Assembly: GCF_900635815.1 (NCBI RefSeq) | Contig: NZ_LR134173.1 | Location: 3,008,001 to 3,072,000, forward strand | Length of the DNA: 64,000 nucleotides | Direction: 5' to 3' | From: Legionella cherrii | Lineage (GTDB): Bacteria > Pseudomonadota > Gammaproteobacteria > Legionellales > Legionellaceae | In this document: in pieces, positions 1-8,014 of the stretch | How positions within the stretch are numbered: the first letter of the stretch is position 1 | Layout: each line of letters starts with the position of its first letter | Translations under genes and position numbers: made by a program | Notes under the pieces: model-generated | The model's database searches: none | Told to the model about the DNA's origin: nothing | What the model saw: only the letters and a program-made list of their open reading frames with translations

Positions 1-347
1 CTGGAAAGTCTATTTCAAGTCAGTGGCTCAATTTGCTCATTGAATTGAAATTAAGAGCGTCAATCTCCTTCCAAAATCGTCTATTTTCCGCTTCATCCCA
101 AGATATTGATATAAACTTAACACATTAGAAAAATCAGAATTCAATTAGATTAAATTGACACCAAAAAGAGAAAATTAAATACTTAAAAATCAGTCATTTA
201 TTCAAAAAAAACACTATGATTATAAAAAAATCATAAAAGAATGATTCAGAAATGAATGGCCCAAAAATAAAAAACAATTTTTTTTTAAAAAAAATGCATT
301 CAACACTTGACTCAAAACGCTTCTCGGAGTCTAATAGCAACCCTCGG
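1..347. other. AT-rich stretch without a supported gene
   Basis: No convincing coding region is visible before the tRNA. A 33-codon open stretch can be read on the minus strand in the first 110 bases, but it has no start signal and no recognisable domain. The last 200 bases are very AT-rich with long A-runs and probably carry the promoter of the tRNA gene, although no clear -35/-10 pair stands out. Confidence 0.4.
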
Positions 348-423
<76 letters not shown>

Positions 424-803
424 TGAGATTAACTACTTACGGTGAATTCCGAGACATCAAAAATTTCATGTATCTCCCAATTACGGGAGCACTTATAATT
501 AACTACAGAACCCCCTGACACGAACTCCGGACAAACTTCTTAAAAGTCCTATATGGAGATTCTTGGTGCACAATAACACAAAGCTATAAACTAATCATCT
601 TACCTATTTGTGTTGTTTCTTTTCCTTTTCTTAAGCTTTGATTGCAAAGTAAAGTGAGGACCACCATTGGTTGGTCTGTGAATTGCCTTACTAGAAATAA
701 TCAGGGTAAATACTATACTTGATTTATATAACTATGTTTCTGTTTTGAGTGATAAATCGGTAATAAGAAGTAATTGAAATACACACTAAATGGAGAGTTG
801 GGA
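424..803. other. gene-free spacer after tRNA-Phe
   Basis: About 380 bases without a supported gene. The 88-codon open frame that spans the tRNA (252-518) is an artefact. The spacer has a weak hairpin around GACCACC/GGTTGGTC near 658-678 and a Shine-Dalgarno-like GGAG just before the small ORF at 804. No integrase or attachment repeat is visible. Confidence 0.4.
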
Positions 804-944
804 ATGAGTAATTATAAAAAAGAGCTCGAAAATGCGAAAAAAAAGCAAAGAGAAGAAGAAGATATTGAGATGACGAAATTATTACGCAAAAGTAGTCAAT
901 CTAATCAAAATGAAGAAGATCGCATATTTGAAACCAGCAGGTAG
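804..944 (+). CDS. small charged protein, possibly the 5' part of a split gene
   Basis: A 46-codon ORF begins with ATG 10 nt after a GGAG ribosome-binding site and encodes a very hydrophilic, Lys/Glu-rich helical peptide (MSNYKKELENAKKKQREEE and onward). It ends at an amber codon (942-944). The same frame stays open after the amber codon through 14 codons to the ATG at 987 and on to 1343, so this could be the N-terminus of a 179-codon gene cut by one stop. No domain is recognised. It is either a real small gene or a nonsense-mutated fragment. Confidence 0.45.
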   Translation: MSNYKKELENAKKKQREEEDIEMTKLLRKSSQSNQNEEDRIFETSR

Positions 945-986
945 CCGATTGATTTTCTTAAAATACTGCATCGAGTAAATGATCGA

Positions 987-1343
987 ATGCCAAAAGATAA
1001 AAAAGCAGAGAAGATAAATGTAGAAGACCACAATAACCAGAAAATAATCCACATGAAATATCCCTCAACCTTTGACTCAGAATCTAGAGTAGCAGCATTT
1101 GAGCATCTCATGAAAGAGTTATCCAAGGAGACAGAACTTAAGGGAGAGATTTGTTGGGTTATGCCAGCCGTTAACGACGGGAAGATTCACCCGCCAATAC
1201 AGGTTTACAAAGATGGTGAAAAACTGGCGACTTATCATAGTGCCGAAGATTTTGTTAAAGCTTATCCAGAAGAGGTGAAAAAATTTGAAGCCAGAATTAC
1301 ATCAGAGAATGTAGAAGAACAATCTACTAGGCCCAGTTTTTAA
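987..1343 (+). CDS. hypothetical protein (118 aa), probable 3' part of a split gene
   Basis: This 118-residue soluble protein is rich in Lys and Glu and has no signal peptide or membrane segment. I do not recognise a domain. The segment around residues 55-95 (CWVMPAVNDGKIHPPIQVYK, then LATYHSAEDFVKAYPEEV) looks like a compact alpha/beta fold rather than random sequence. The ATG at 987 lacks a good ribosome-binding site, whereas the in-frame ORF at 804 has one. The likely ancestral product therefore starts at 804 and is interrupted by TAG at 942-944. The C-terminus (NVEEQSTRPSF) is short and polar. Confidence 0.45.
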   Translation: MPKDKKAEKINVEDHNNQKIIHMKYPSTFDSESRVAAFEHLMKELSKETELKGEICWVMPAVNDGKIHPPIQVYKDGEKLATYHSAEDFVKAYPEEVKKFEARITSENVEEQSTRPSF

Positions 1344-1454
1344 ATGTAACAAAGTGTAGCTTTTTCACTAACCTTTTTGCGCATCGGTGCTATATAAATG
1401 GGTTTGGAGAAAAGCCACGAACTGAAGTAACTTAAAAGTTAAATAGCAAAGAGC

Positions 1455-2121
1455 ATGCTTGGGTTAATTTCCCCAATGAAAGGAATCATCCGCTTCTTTC
1501 GCTTAGCGGGATTTGCTACCCTTTCGACTATCTTAGCGCCATTTGCAAAAGCAGCTTGGCTCAGCATACTCCCTGAATTCAATCCGTTTAAATATCATTC
1601 CTTTCCGGTTAATGGAGCAACTCAATCCCATCGTTTAACTGCAGCATTACAACAGCAAATAATACGCCTTGCCAAGCAAGATCGACTCATTGAGCTCCCA
1701 CCTGTATTGACCTTTCAGTCGGTAATGGATTTTACAGTAAGTACACGTGCCATAATTAATGCTTTCTATGCCAACCTTCCTGCAAATGGTAATTAGTATT
1801 ATTTGATTTGAATCGAACTGCTAAACTAGCCATATATTACGCTCTTCTGCTGATACAGCCGTGGCACGCCTTTTAAATGAAGCGCCAAGAACATTTCGAA
1901 CTCTAATCATCACCAATGCGAATGTGGACAGTATTGAAGTTGTCGAACGGGTCACTGAAGCTGGGGCAGTGAATGAACAGGTTACCCTGCTCGAAACTGG
2001 CAAGAATACAACAGCGGATTCTACACTCGTCCCGAATTATAGCGCGTTGCGCCTAGGCCTAACATTAAGGCATAGATAGCTGTTAGGTGCTCGATCCCGC
2101 GAAGAAGGCACGACGACGAAT
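1455..2121 (+). pseudogene. decayed alpha/beta-hydrolase-like gene
   Basis: The region carries pieces of one protein in different frames. Frame one runs 1455-1796 with an N-terminal hydrophobic stretch. After it, another frame reads LVLFDLNRTAKLA near 1795-1833. A third frame reads ILRSSADTAVARLL and continues through 2079 with LIITNANVDSIEVVERVTEAG. This order resembles a family of secreted alpha/beta hydrolases in gamma-proteobacteria that carry a ...DVNR... block, then a ...LVTN... block, then a catalytic region ending in LGxLAPRGER. Here the end is shortened to a scrap reading LLGARSRE. At least two frameshifts, an internal deletion and missing catalytic segments make it a pseudogene. The family assignment is from memory of motifs. 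Confidence 0.55.
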
Positions 2122-2158
2122 TGTCATCAGCGCTAAGCTTTTACCTGTACTCGCTCAA

Positions 2159-2638
2159 TTACTCCCGTCCTAAAATTCTATTGATAATGGCCATCGCTTG
2201 ATTATCACAAAAGATAGCATCAATTTCTGGTTCAGTAGCACAACCTATGTTGTGACAATATTCTTGAGAGGCTAAGGCATCAAGGCATATTTTTATTCCG
2301 TTCTGAATCAATGAAATGGTATGAGCTAATCGTTGATCATGATCATGATTTGTCACACCTTGATATTGATCGACTAATTCAGATAATCCTTTTAATACGT
2401 GTTTACGAGCGGTTTGATGTTCTGCCCGTAATTTACATAAATCTTTCGCTAAATCATGGGTTTCATTATCGCTCATCACCTCATTGGTATCTTCGATGCA
2501 TTGAGAAAGATCTAATCTGATTTTATTATTATCAGCGGGAATAATGGGATTATCAGCGCCGTTGTAAGAGGTATTGTCTGCAAAAGTCACCGTCGTTGCA
2601 ATTAAAAAAGCAAATGCAGAGAGTACTGGGATATTCAT
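2159..2638 (-). CDS. hypothetical exported protein (159 aa)
   Basis: The protein starts with a typical signal peptide (MNIPVLSAFAFLIATTVTFA, cleavage likely after Ala20), so the mature chain of about 139 residues should reach the periplasm or beyond. The mature part is helical and polar with a His/Asp patch (NHDHDQ) and six cysteines, which could form disulfides. No enzyme motif is visible. It is divergent from the gene at 2831, with about 190 bases between the starts that should hold both promoters. Function unknown. A Legionella-specific periplasmic or type II-secreted protein is a reasonable guess, no more. Confidence 0.7.
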   Translation of the reverse strand: MNIPVLSAFAFLIATTVTFADNTSYNGADNPIIPADNNKIRLDLSQCIEDTNEVMSDNETHDLAKDLCKLRAEHQTARKHVLKGLSELVDQYQGVTNHDHDQRLAHTISLIQNGIKICLDALASQEYCHNIGCATEPEIDAIFCDNQAMAIINRILGRE

Positions 2639-2830
2639 AATATTCCTTAATGAGATATTGATTCCAATGCTGAATCTTATTTAAATGATAGACTGAAAAT
2701 AATTTTTTGGCTCGTTAAAGTAAAAGCAAAAGATCCACAATAATTTGGCACTTAGTGAGTTGAAACCAACAATTAAAGGTAGATGGAGTGATGCACTCAT
2801 TACTTAAACCAAGGTTTCATTAATAGGGAA

Positions 2831-3298
2831 ATGACGGAAATGAAAAAAACTATATTATTCATATTGGGATATGTCTTAATGTGTTGTTCGCAGCTTTTAA
2901 ATGCTCAAACAAATACGGGAAAGTTATTAGAGGCTAAAATGGATGAGGCTGAAATCTATCTTAACAAAACGCAAAATACGCCAAAAGCATGGAAACTAGC
3001 AGTAGAAATATCGAAGCTAATCAAGGAGCATCCTGAGTATGATGATGGTGAATTTGCAGAAGGAATGATTGATGTTGTCTCCAAACTGTTAACTAAGCCA
3101 TGGAACTATGCGAGCCCTTATCTCACTGGCAATAAAAGTACAGCAGCCTTTCGTCAATTTGTCATTGATCATATCAATGAACTTACTGATCCTGAAGATT
3201 TAAAAGCAATCAAGAAAAATATTTTAAAAAATTGTGACCAAACCAAGCATCTTATTTGCCAACAGATAATAGCAAAAATTCAAAGCAGTATGCCTTGA
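2831..3298 (+). CDS. hypothetical exported protein (155 aa)
   Basis: Two ATGs three codons apart (2831 and 2840) follow an AGGG motif. The second gives a cleaner signal peptide (MKKTILFILGYVLMCCSQLL, cleavage near LNA-QT). The mature chain is helical, with charged segments such as KAWKLAVEISKLIKEHPEYD and a C-terminal Cys pair (NCDQTKHLICQQ) that could form a disulfide. No known domain is recognised. Together with the divergent neighbour at 2159-2638 it makes a pair of small secreted proteins between decayed DNA and the effector-like cluster. Function unknown. Confidence 0.7.
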   Translation: MTEMKKTILFILGYVLMCCSQLLNAQTNTGKLLEAKMDEAEIYLNKTQNTPKAWKLAVEISKLIKEHPEYDDGEFAEGMIDVVSKLLTKPWNYASPYLTGNKSTAAFRQFVIDHINELTDPEDLKAIKKNILKNCDQTKHLICQQIIAKIQSSMP

Positions 3299-3358
3299 AA
3301 AAGGGACTCATACAATCATAGAGCATGGAAACTGTTTCCCTTTTCCCCCTATTGATAT

Positions 3359-4423
3359 TTAAGAAAGGCCAATGATGCTTGCTTCGCTTTCCTCTTCAGG
3401 CGGTAGCTTAGCACTCCCTAATTCTTGGGCTCCAAGAGAAACAAACTGCACGCTATTGAACAGGAGAAAGCTAGACGATTGGAGATTTGGATAACAATCA
3501 TCATTGTCACCGGAGGGAGTTGTAGCGCTTGCTCCATCCATAAGATCTCCTTTTACCGGGTTTTTTTTACGACGTTTTGGGTTAAAACCTGCGGGATAGC
3601 TGTCCTCACGCAGCTTCATTTTGGGTTTTAAAAAAATTACCTCATCTGATTTTAGCGTATTACTGGAATTATGAACAAACTCAGCCATAAGCATGTGTCT
3701 TTTAAACAATTTAAATTCCATTGATAAAATCATTTGCGGGTAATTGGGATCTATAAAATAAACCTGTTTTTTAGGCTGGTCTTTAACGCCAATTAAAAGA
3801 ATGGTGTGTGGGGTATTTTCTTGGTATCCGTCCGCACTGTAAACGTTTCTCTCTATTAATCCGTTCGAAGATTTAATCTTTTCAGCTAAAGGTAATGTTC
3901 CTTGAGGAAAAATATTTCCATGTGTGAGCCTTATGGCTATGGGACCAAATTGTTCAAGAATTTTGGCTAAATCAGCAGTTTTGAAATTGTCTGTATCAAT
4001 ATTCAAGTCCTCGAATGTGGTCACGGATAAATCGAGTAATCTTGCCATGGCAAAGTCGACCCCATATTTATCCAAAAAATCCTCAATCCAATCACCATCA
4101 TAATCCTCTCCGTTTTCATCAATTATTTCATCCGCAATCCGGATGAGGTCCTCAGCATAAGCTGACATTACTTTGTACATAATTTTTTTAAAATCATTCT
4201 CGGTTTCTCTACATGCCTGAACAATATCGCTAACACAGGAGGAGACACTTGCTTGTATTTTATGCATTGCTCTTAAATGTAAAAAGGAAAAAAAATAACA
4301 TTGAGGACTATCTTGTGCAGGGATGTGTGTGTGTTTGGGGATATAAATAATTTCTTTTTTAGAAAACATTGTTAACTTCTCGAAGAACCTTTTCGATTTG
4401 CACATATTGTAATAATATAACAC
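3359..4423 (-). CDS. candidate Dot/Icm effector with papain-like cysteine protease motifs
   Basis: In the 354-residue reading (GTG start), the residues Gln37, Cys42, His206 and Asp225 occur in the order and contexts of a papain-like fold: QDSPQCYFFSFLHL, then TPHTILLIGV, then VYFIDPNYP. Gln five residues before Cys would be the oxyanion-hole residue. That triad order is known for C39/C58/CA-clan proteases and deamidases. The reading here is by eye. A better start may be ATG at 4369 (residue 19), preceded by GAGAAG. The C-terminus is Lys/Arg-rich, then ends LPPEEESEASIIGLS, a Glu block typical of Dot/Icm secretion signals. There is no signal peptide. It stands alone, convergent with 2831. It might cleave or modify a host protein, but the substrate is unknown. 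Confidence 0.65.
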   Translation of the reverse strand: MLYYYNMCKSKRFFEKLTMFSKKEIIYIPKHTHIPAQDSPQCYFFSFLHLRAMHKIQASVSSCVSDIVQACRETENDFKKIMYKVMSAYAEDLIRIADEIIDENGEDYDGDWIEDFLDKYGVDFAMARLLDLSVTTFEDLNIDTDNFKTADLAKILEQFGPIAIRLTHGNIFPQGTLPLAEKIKSSNGLIERNVYSADGYQENTPHTILLIGVKDQPKKQVYFIDPNYPQMILSMEFKLFKRHMLMAEFVHNSSNTLKSDEVIFLKPKMKLREDSYPAGFNPKRRKKNPVKGDLMDGASATTPSGDNDDCYPNLQSSSFLLFNSVQFVSLGAQELGSAKLPPEEESEASIIGLS

Positions 4424-4492
4424 ATAATGATTAACTAAATATTAAATTATTAAAAAAAATCACCCAAACTCATAGGATTTATTATAATCATA

Positions 4493-4521
4493 TTGACAAT
4501 AATTAAGGCAGTTGGTACTGT
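4493..4521 (+). promoter_or_regulatory. putative sigma-70 promoter for the repeat-protein cluster
   Basis: TTGACA (4493-4498) is followed after 17 bases by TACTGT (4516-4521), a fair -35/-10 pair. A ribosome-binding site GAGGAG lies just upstream of the ATG at 4549. The predicted transcript start would be near 4528. Confidence 0.4.
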
Positions 4522-4548
4522 GCTAGGTTTTTTTATAGAGGAGCTTTC

Positions 4549-5250
4549 ATGCCTAACCCCTACTCGCATTTTCTTAAGTTAGAATTAAACGAAGCAGACC
4601 TGAAACAACTTGAGGATGCGTACTATGGCAAAAAGCCACAAACCGGGGACTCCTCATTTCTTAAATTAGAATTGAATGAGGAAGACCTTAAGCAACTGGA
4701 AGATGCGTTCTACAGCAAAGACTCCCAAGCAACAGCCTGTGTTCTTAATTTAGACTATAGCCAAGGACACGGACAACAAGGAGCGCGCAAATTATCTCAA
4801 GAAATAGAGGCAGTTGATTCTTTAAAAAAGCGAACAAGAGATTTTGCAAAAGAACAAGAAGACAATAACCTGCCCCCCTTAAAACAAAAAAGTTATTGGT
4901 TACCCGAGGATCATAAAAAACGTATGACGGAAAACATGTTTAAACTCAGTCAAACAGCCGATAATCAGCTCTCCTTGAAACCAAGAAAAGATTCTTCATG
5001 GACAAAAAATATATCTAAATTCGATCTGAAAAAAGACAACCAAGGGTTTAAGAAAGAAGAGAGCCAGCCTGTCAAAGACAAGAAGATAATTTTCGTGAAT
5101 CATCAAATAGAAAAGGTAAGGAAACATCATCCCCAAAAAAGTAGTCCCCAAAATCGTTTTATGTTTGACTTCAATACAAATACTGGGGAGCTCATCAAGC
5201 CTCAAAAAGAAGATCAGGATAAACCTTCTTTTACGGTCGGCAAACCCTAA
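4549..5250 (+). CDS. repeat-bearing hydrophilic protein A (effector candidate)
   Basis: The 233-residue product has no signal peptide or membrane segment. Its N-terminus holds two tandem copies of a short helical unit, FLKLELNEADLKQLEDAYY and FLKLELNEEDLKQLEDAFY, about 33 residues apart. The middle is Lys/Gln-rich and contains SYWLPEDHKKRMTENMFKL, a block that recurs in the next gene (SYWLPKEHKKRMRLNMFEL). The tail is polar (KEDQDKPSFTVGKP). The sequence around its start (GAGGAGCTTTCATGCCTAA) is nearly repeated at the next gene, so the two arose by duplication. No known domain is recognised. Short acidic amphipathic repeats suggest a protein-binding scaffold, which is inference. Confidence 0.7.
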   Translation: MPNPYSHFLKLELNEADLKQLEDAYYGKKPQTGDSSFLKLELNEEDLKQLEDAFYSKDSQATACVLNLDYSQGHGQQGARKLSQEIEAVDSLKKRTRDFAKEQEDNNLPPLKQKSYWLPEDHKKRMTENMFKLSQTADNQLSLKPRKDSSWTKNISKFDLKKDNQGFKKEESQPVKDKKIIFVNHQIEKVRKHHPQKSSPQNRFMFDFNTNTGELIKPQKEDQDKPSFTVGKP

Positions 5251-5349
5251 AAAAGGCTAAATGACTTAGTCCCTTAGTGTATCCATATTAATCCTAAGGA
5301 CAACACCCATATCAATGAATAACCATTCTAACCATAAATAGGAGCTTTC

Positions 5350-6099
5350 ATGCCTAATTCCTACCCGCATTTTCTTGAAATAGAATTAAATGACCAAGTC
5401 CTTAAGCAACAGGAAGATGCTTTACAGGGAAAAGAGCCTCAACAAACGGATGATTTTTTTCGTGATTTAGACATAAATAGCGAAGACTTTGTGCAACAGC
5501 AAGGGGACAAAGAATCGCAACAAGCAGATGTTTTTTTTCTTGATTTCGAATTCGATGACGAAAGCCTTGAGCAGCAGGAAACTGGCAAAGAACCTCAACA
5601 AATGGAGGATATTTTTCTTGATTTCGAATTAAATGCTGCAAAGCTTGAGCCACTTAAAGAGCCAGAAGAAAGGGATCCTGAGGTCAATTTAAAAAAGCGA
5701 AAAATGGGGTGCATAAAAAAAGAAGAAGACAATAATGAGTCCACAAAAAAATCAATACCTTCTTATTGGCTGCCTAAAGAACATAAAAAGCGTATGAGAC
5801 TGAACATGTTCGAACTCAATGAGAAAAAATCTTCATCTCCCGAGTCGATAAAACATAAAAAGCACATGAAAAAATTTATGTCTACCTTCGATATCAACGT
5901 GACAAATGAAGAAACGAATAACGTGGAGTCTCCGAAAAAGACAATTCAACCTGCCGGAGATGTAACAAAATATTGTCCCAAAAAACGTGCACCTCACCAC
6001 AGTTATATGTTTTATTTTGAGAATAAGCCAGTAGGAGAAGAACGCACCGAGTTTCCCCAAGAAGGACTAGCTCAATCGTCTCTAGTTAACAAACCTTAA
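5350..6099 (+). CDS. repeat-bearing hydrophilic protein B, paralogue of the gene at 4549
   Basis: The 249-residue product starts MPNSYPHFLEIELNDQVLKQ, close to the upstream neighbour's MPNPYSHFLKLELNEADLKQ. It then carries at least three further degenerate units with an aromatic/acidic core (FFRDLDINSEDF, FFLDFEFDDESLEQ, IFLDFELNAAKLEP) separated by KEPQQ-type linkers. The shared SYWLPKEHKKRM block lies near residues 138-150. The unit number (four) exceeds that of its neighbour (two), so repeats have expanded or contracted. The ribosome-binding site TAGGAGC is strong. The gene is followed by a good terminator at 6181, so 4549 and 5350 may form one transcript. Function unknown. Confidence 0.7.
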   Translation: MPNSYPHFLEIELNDQVLKQQEDALQGKEPQQTDDFFRDLDINSEDFVQQQGDKESQQADVFFLDFEFDDESLEQQETGKEPQQMEDIFLDFELNAAKLEPLKEPEERDPEVNLKKRKMGCIKKEEDNNESTKKSIPSYWLPKEHKKRMRLNMFELNEKKSSSPESIKHKKHMKKFMSTFDINVTNEETNNVESPKKTIQPAGDVTKYCPKKRAPHHSYMFYFENKPVGEERTEFPQEGLAQSSLVNKP

Positions 6100-6180
6100 G
6101 TAGATTAAATGACAAACAATAAGTTCGATCATTCAAAACAATCTGATTTTTTATTTGCATATCGATTAACAAAAATTCTT

Positions 6181-6204
6181 TTCCCGCCCAAGCGGGAATT
6201 TTTT
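6181..6204 (+). terminator. rho-independent terminator
   Basis: TTCCCGC and GCGGGAA pair around a CCAA loop, followed directly by a run of T. It ends the transcript of the two repeat-protein genes. Confidence 0.8.
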
Positions 6205-6435
6205 CCACAAATCATTCTTAAAATTCTGCTCACAATCCGGCTTATACTAGCCTGTTGAGTCCAAGGGAATGGCTGAGCTTAACGAGCGAAGCAATATGTA
6301 ACTATCAGATTCAAAATTACACCCCTACCATGTGTCTTTTTTTAAACTTATTAACTATATATTGCCCCACATTAAAACAATACTCAGCATATTTTTTTAC
6401 TAATCCCTACAAGCATTTTATTAAATTAGAGTTAA

Positions 6436-7929
6436 ATGGCGAAGGCCTTGCGCTACAGGAAAAAAGCTAAAGGACCACAAAACGCAGATGATCGGATGCA
6501 ATCAGTACATTCCAACGAGAGCAAACCGCTGTCTGCTAATGACTTATATGAAATAATGAATCTCACAGAGATTAATGTTTTAAGTACAGAAGAAAACTGT
6601 CTTCTAAAATATCTATCTCCTGATATCATTCTGTATTTTTTATCATCTAGCCACAAACTAAAAGGCTCTGGAGATCCAATGTTTATCAGAAATAAATCGA
6701 ACTCGAATCAGCATCAACAAATTTTTAAAAATTACCACCGTTTGATGAAGCAATTTAGAGCATGGGAAAAAAACAATACTATTCTCGAAGCCAATGAGGA
6801 ATGTTTTAAAACGTTAGATATTGAGCTAAAGACTATTGAAAAATTCTATAATGAGTTTACCACCAAAGTATTAGCGCCTCTTGACCAACACCCCACATCG
6901 GATTTACCAGAGTTCATAAGCCAAGAAGATATTTTCAGCCTTTTAGGGTATAGACAATTCATGCTTTTTGCACAAATGTTTGCCGAAAGAGAAGCATGGA
7001 TGCAATGTATTGCAGGCACCGATGGAAAAAATGCTCATACCAGCGAAAGCTACCGCAAATTCAAAAGCCTTATTTCAAAATGTCCTGGCAAATTTGTAAT
7101 TGAGGAGAGCTTAAGTCATTTTGAGCAAGGGACACTGAAATATCATCATGATTGGCAAACCGCAAAACGGCAAATAGCTAAGGAACTAAAATCATTACGC
7201 GCATTACACGAAAATTGGAAAGAAAGCAGCAACAAGAAGGATAGAGAAAGAGCCTCTTTTTTAATTGATTTCATTAATAAATTTGAAAATATTCCTGACC
7301 AATTACGTTTACGAGAAGAGATCCGATTGAAACAAAGTGAATCCTATAAAAATGCCCTTGCTACAGACAAGTTTAAAGCAGCCCAACTTCTGAATAAACA
7401 CCTTTATGATTACGATAATCCTCAAGAGGAATTGGCAGAAAAGATGAAGCTGCTCCAATCCCTATCTCACTGTACTCTTTTATTTGAACATAATCGCAGC
7501 CCCATAGGACGACTAAAAACTGAATTCAATATTAAAACTCCGGCTTCTCAAAAATTAGCCTCTTTAGAAAAAGCATTATCCTCCGGGGAGAATGCATTAA
7601 ATCTCTATTTGAAACATACAATGACGCCAGCGGGTATGACTTCTGCTACGCCTCAAAAAAGCTCTGATCGGGAGAGTGCCTCTCTTCCTGGAGTGAATAA
7701 AACTTCTGAATCTATTTCGGAACATCAGCATGCAGGACACTCAAATCAGGAAACTCAACCTCAAATCAATTCGATTCCAAAGAAAAATAACACAGGCAAA
7801 GTATTTCGCAAAGTTCAAGAATACGAAGAAAATCTCCGTAAGCTTGGTCTATTTGAGACTAAAACCTCCCCCCTTCCCGGCTCATTAAATAATCCGACTC
7901 CTTCTCATGAAAATACAGTCTCATTGTGA
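6436..7929 (+). CDS. large helical protein, third member of the repeat-protein cluster with a shifted 5' end
   Basis: The 497-residue ORF is soluble, Lys/Glu-rich and mostly helical, with no recognised enzyme motif. Its upstream DNA in another frame (6396-6468) encodes TNPYKHFIKLELNGEGLALQ, clearly related to the N-termini of the proteins at 4549 and 5350. Removing one A from the six-A run at 6460-6465 would join that peptide to this ORF as ...LALQEKAKGPQNADD, matching the paralogues' ...GKEPQQTDD. The ATG used here (6436) may thus be a rescue start or an artefact of an indel. The family's ATG is also replaced by TTT at 6396. The tail is Ser/Gln/His-rich, then PSHENTVSL. It is likely an effector-like protein; function unknown. 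Confidence 0.65.
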   Translation: MAKALRYRKKAKGPQNADDRMQSVHSNESKPLSANDLYEIMNLTEINVLSTEENCLLKYLSPDIILYFLSSSHKLKGSGDPMFIRNKSNSNQHQQIFKNYHRLMKQFRAWEKNNTILEANEECFKTLDIELKTIEKFYNEFTTKVLAPLDQHPTSDLPEFISQEDIFSLLGYRQFMLFAQMFAEREAWMQCIAGTDGKNAHTSESYRKFKSLISKCPGKFVIEESLSHFEQGTLKYHHDWQTAKRQIAKELKSLRALHENWKESSNKKDRERASFLIDFINKFENIPDQLRLREEIRLKQSESYKNALATDKFKAAQLLNKHLYDYDNPQEELAEKMKLLQSLSHCTLLFEHNRSPIGRLKTEFNIKTPASQKLASLEKALSSGENALNLYLKHTMTPAGMTSATPQKSSDRESASLPGVNKTSESISEHQHAGHSNQETQPQINSIPKKNNTGKVFRKVQEYEENLRKLGLFETKTSPLPGSLNNPTPSHENTVSL

Positions 7930-8014
7930 AGCACTCTGCACGGATGCAACTGGCATATGAATTCTTGCAATCAATTATTTTTTTGGAATGGAGTTTAAAG
8001 GGTTTTAAGTTCTT

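Noticed and set aside
1..110. 33-codon minus-strand peptide at the left edge
   Set aside because: It begins after a stop without a start codon and matches nothing; could be the end of a gene remnant but cannot be supported.
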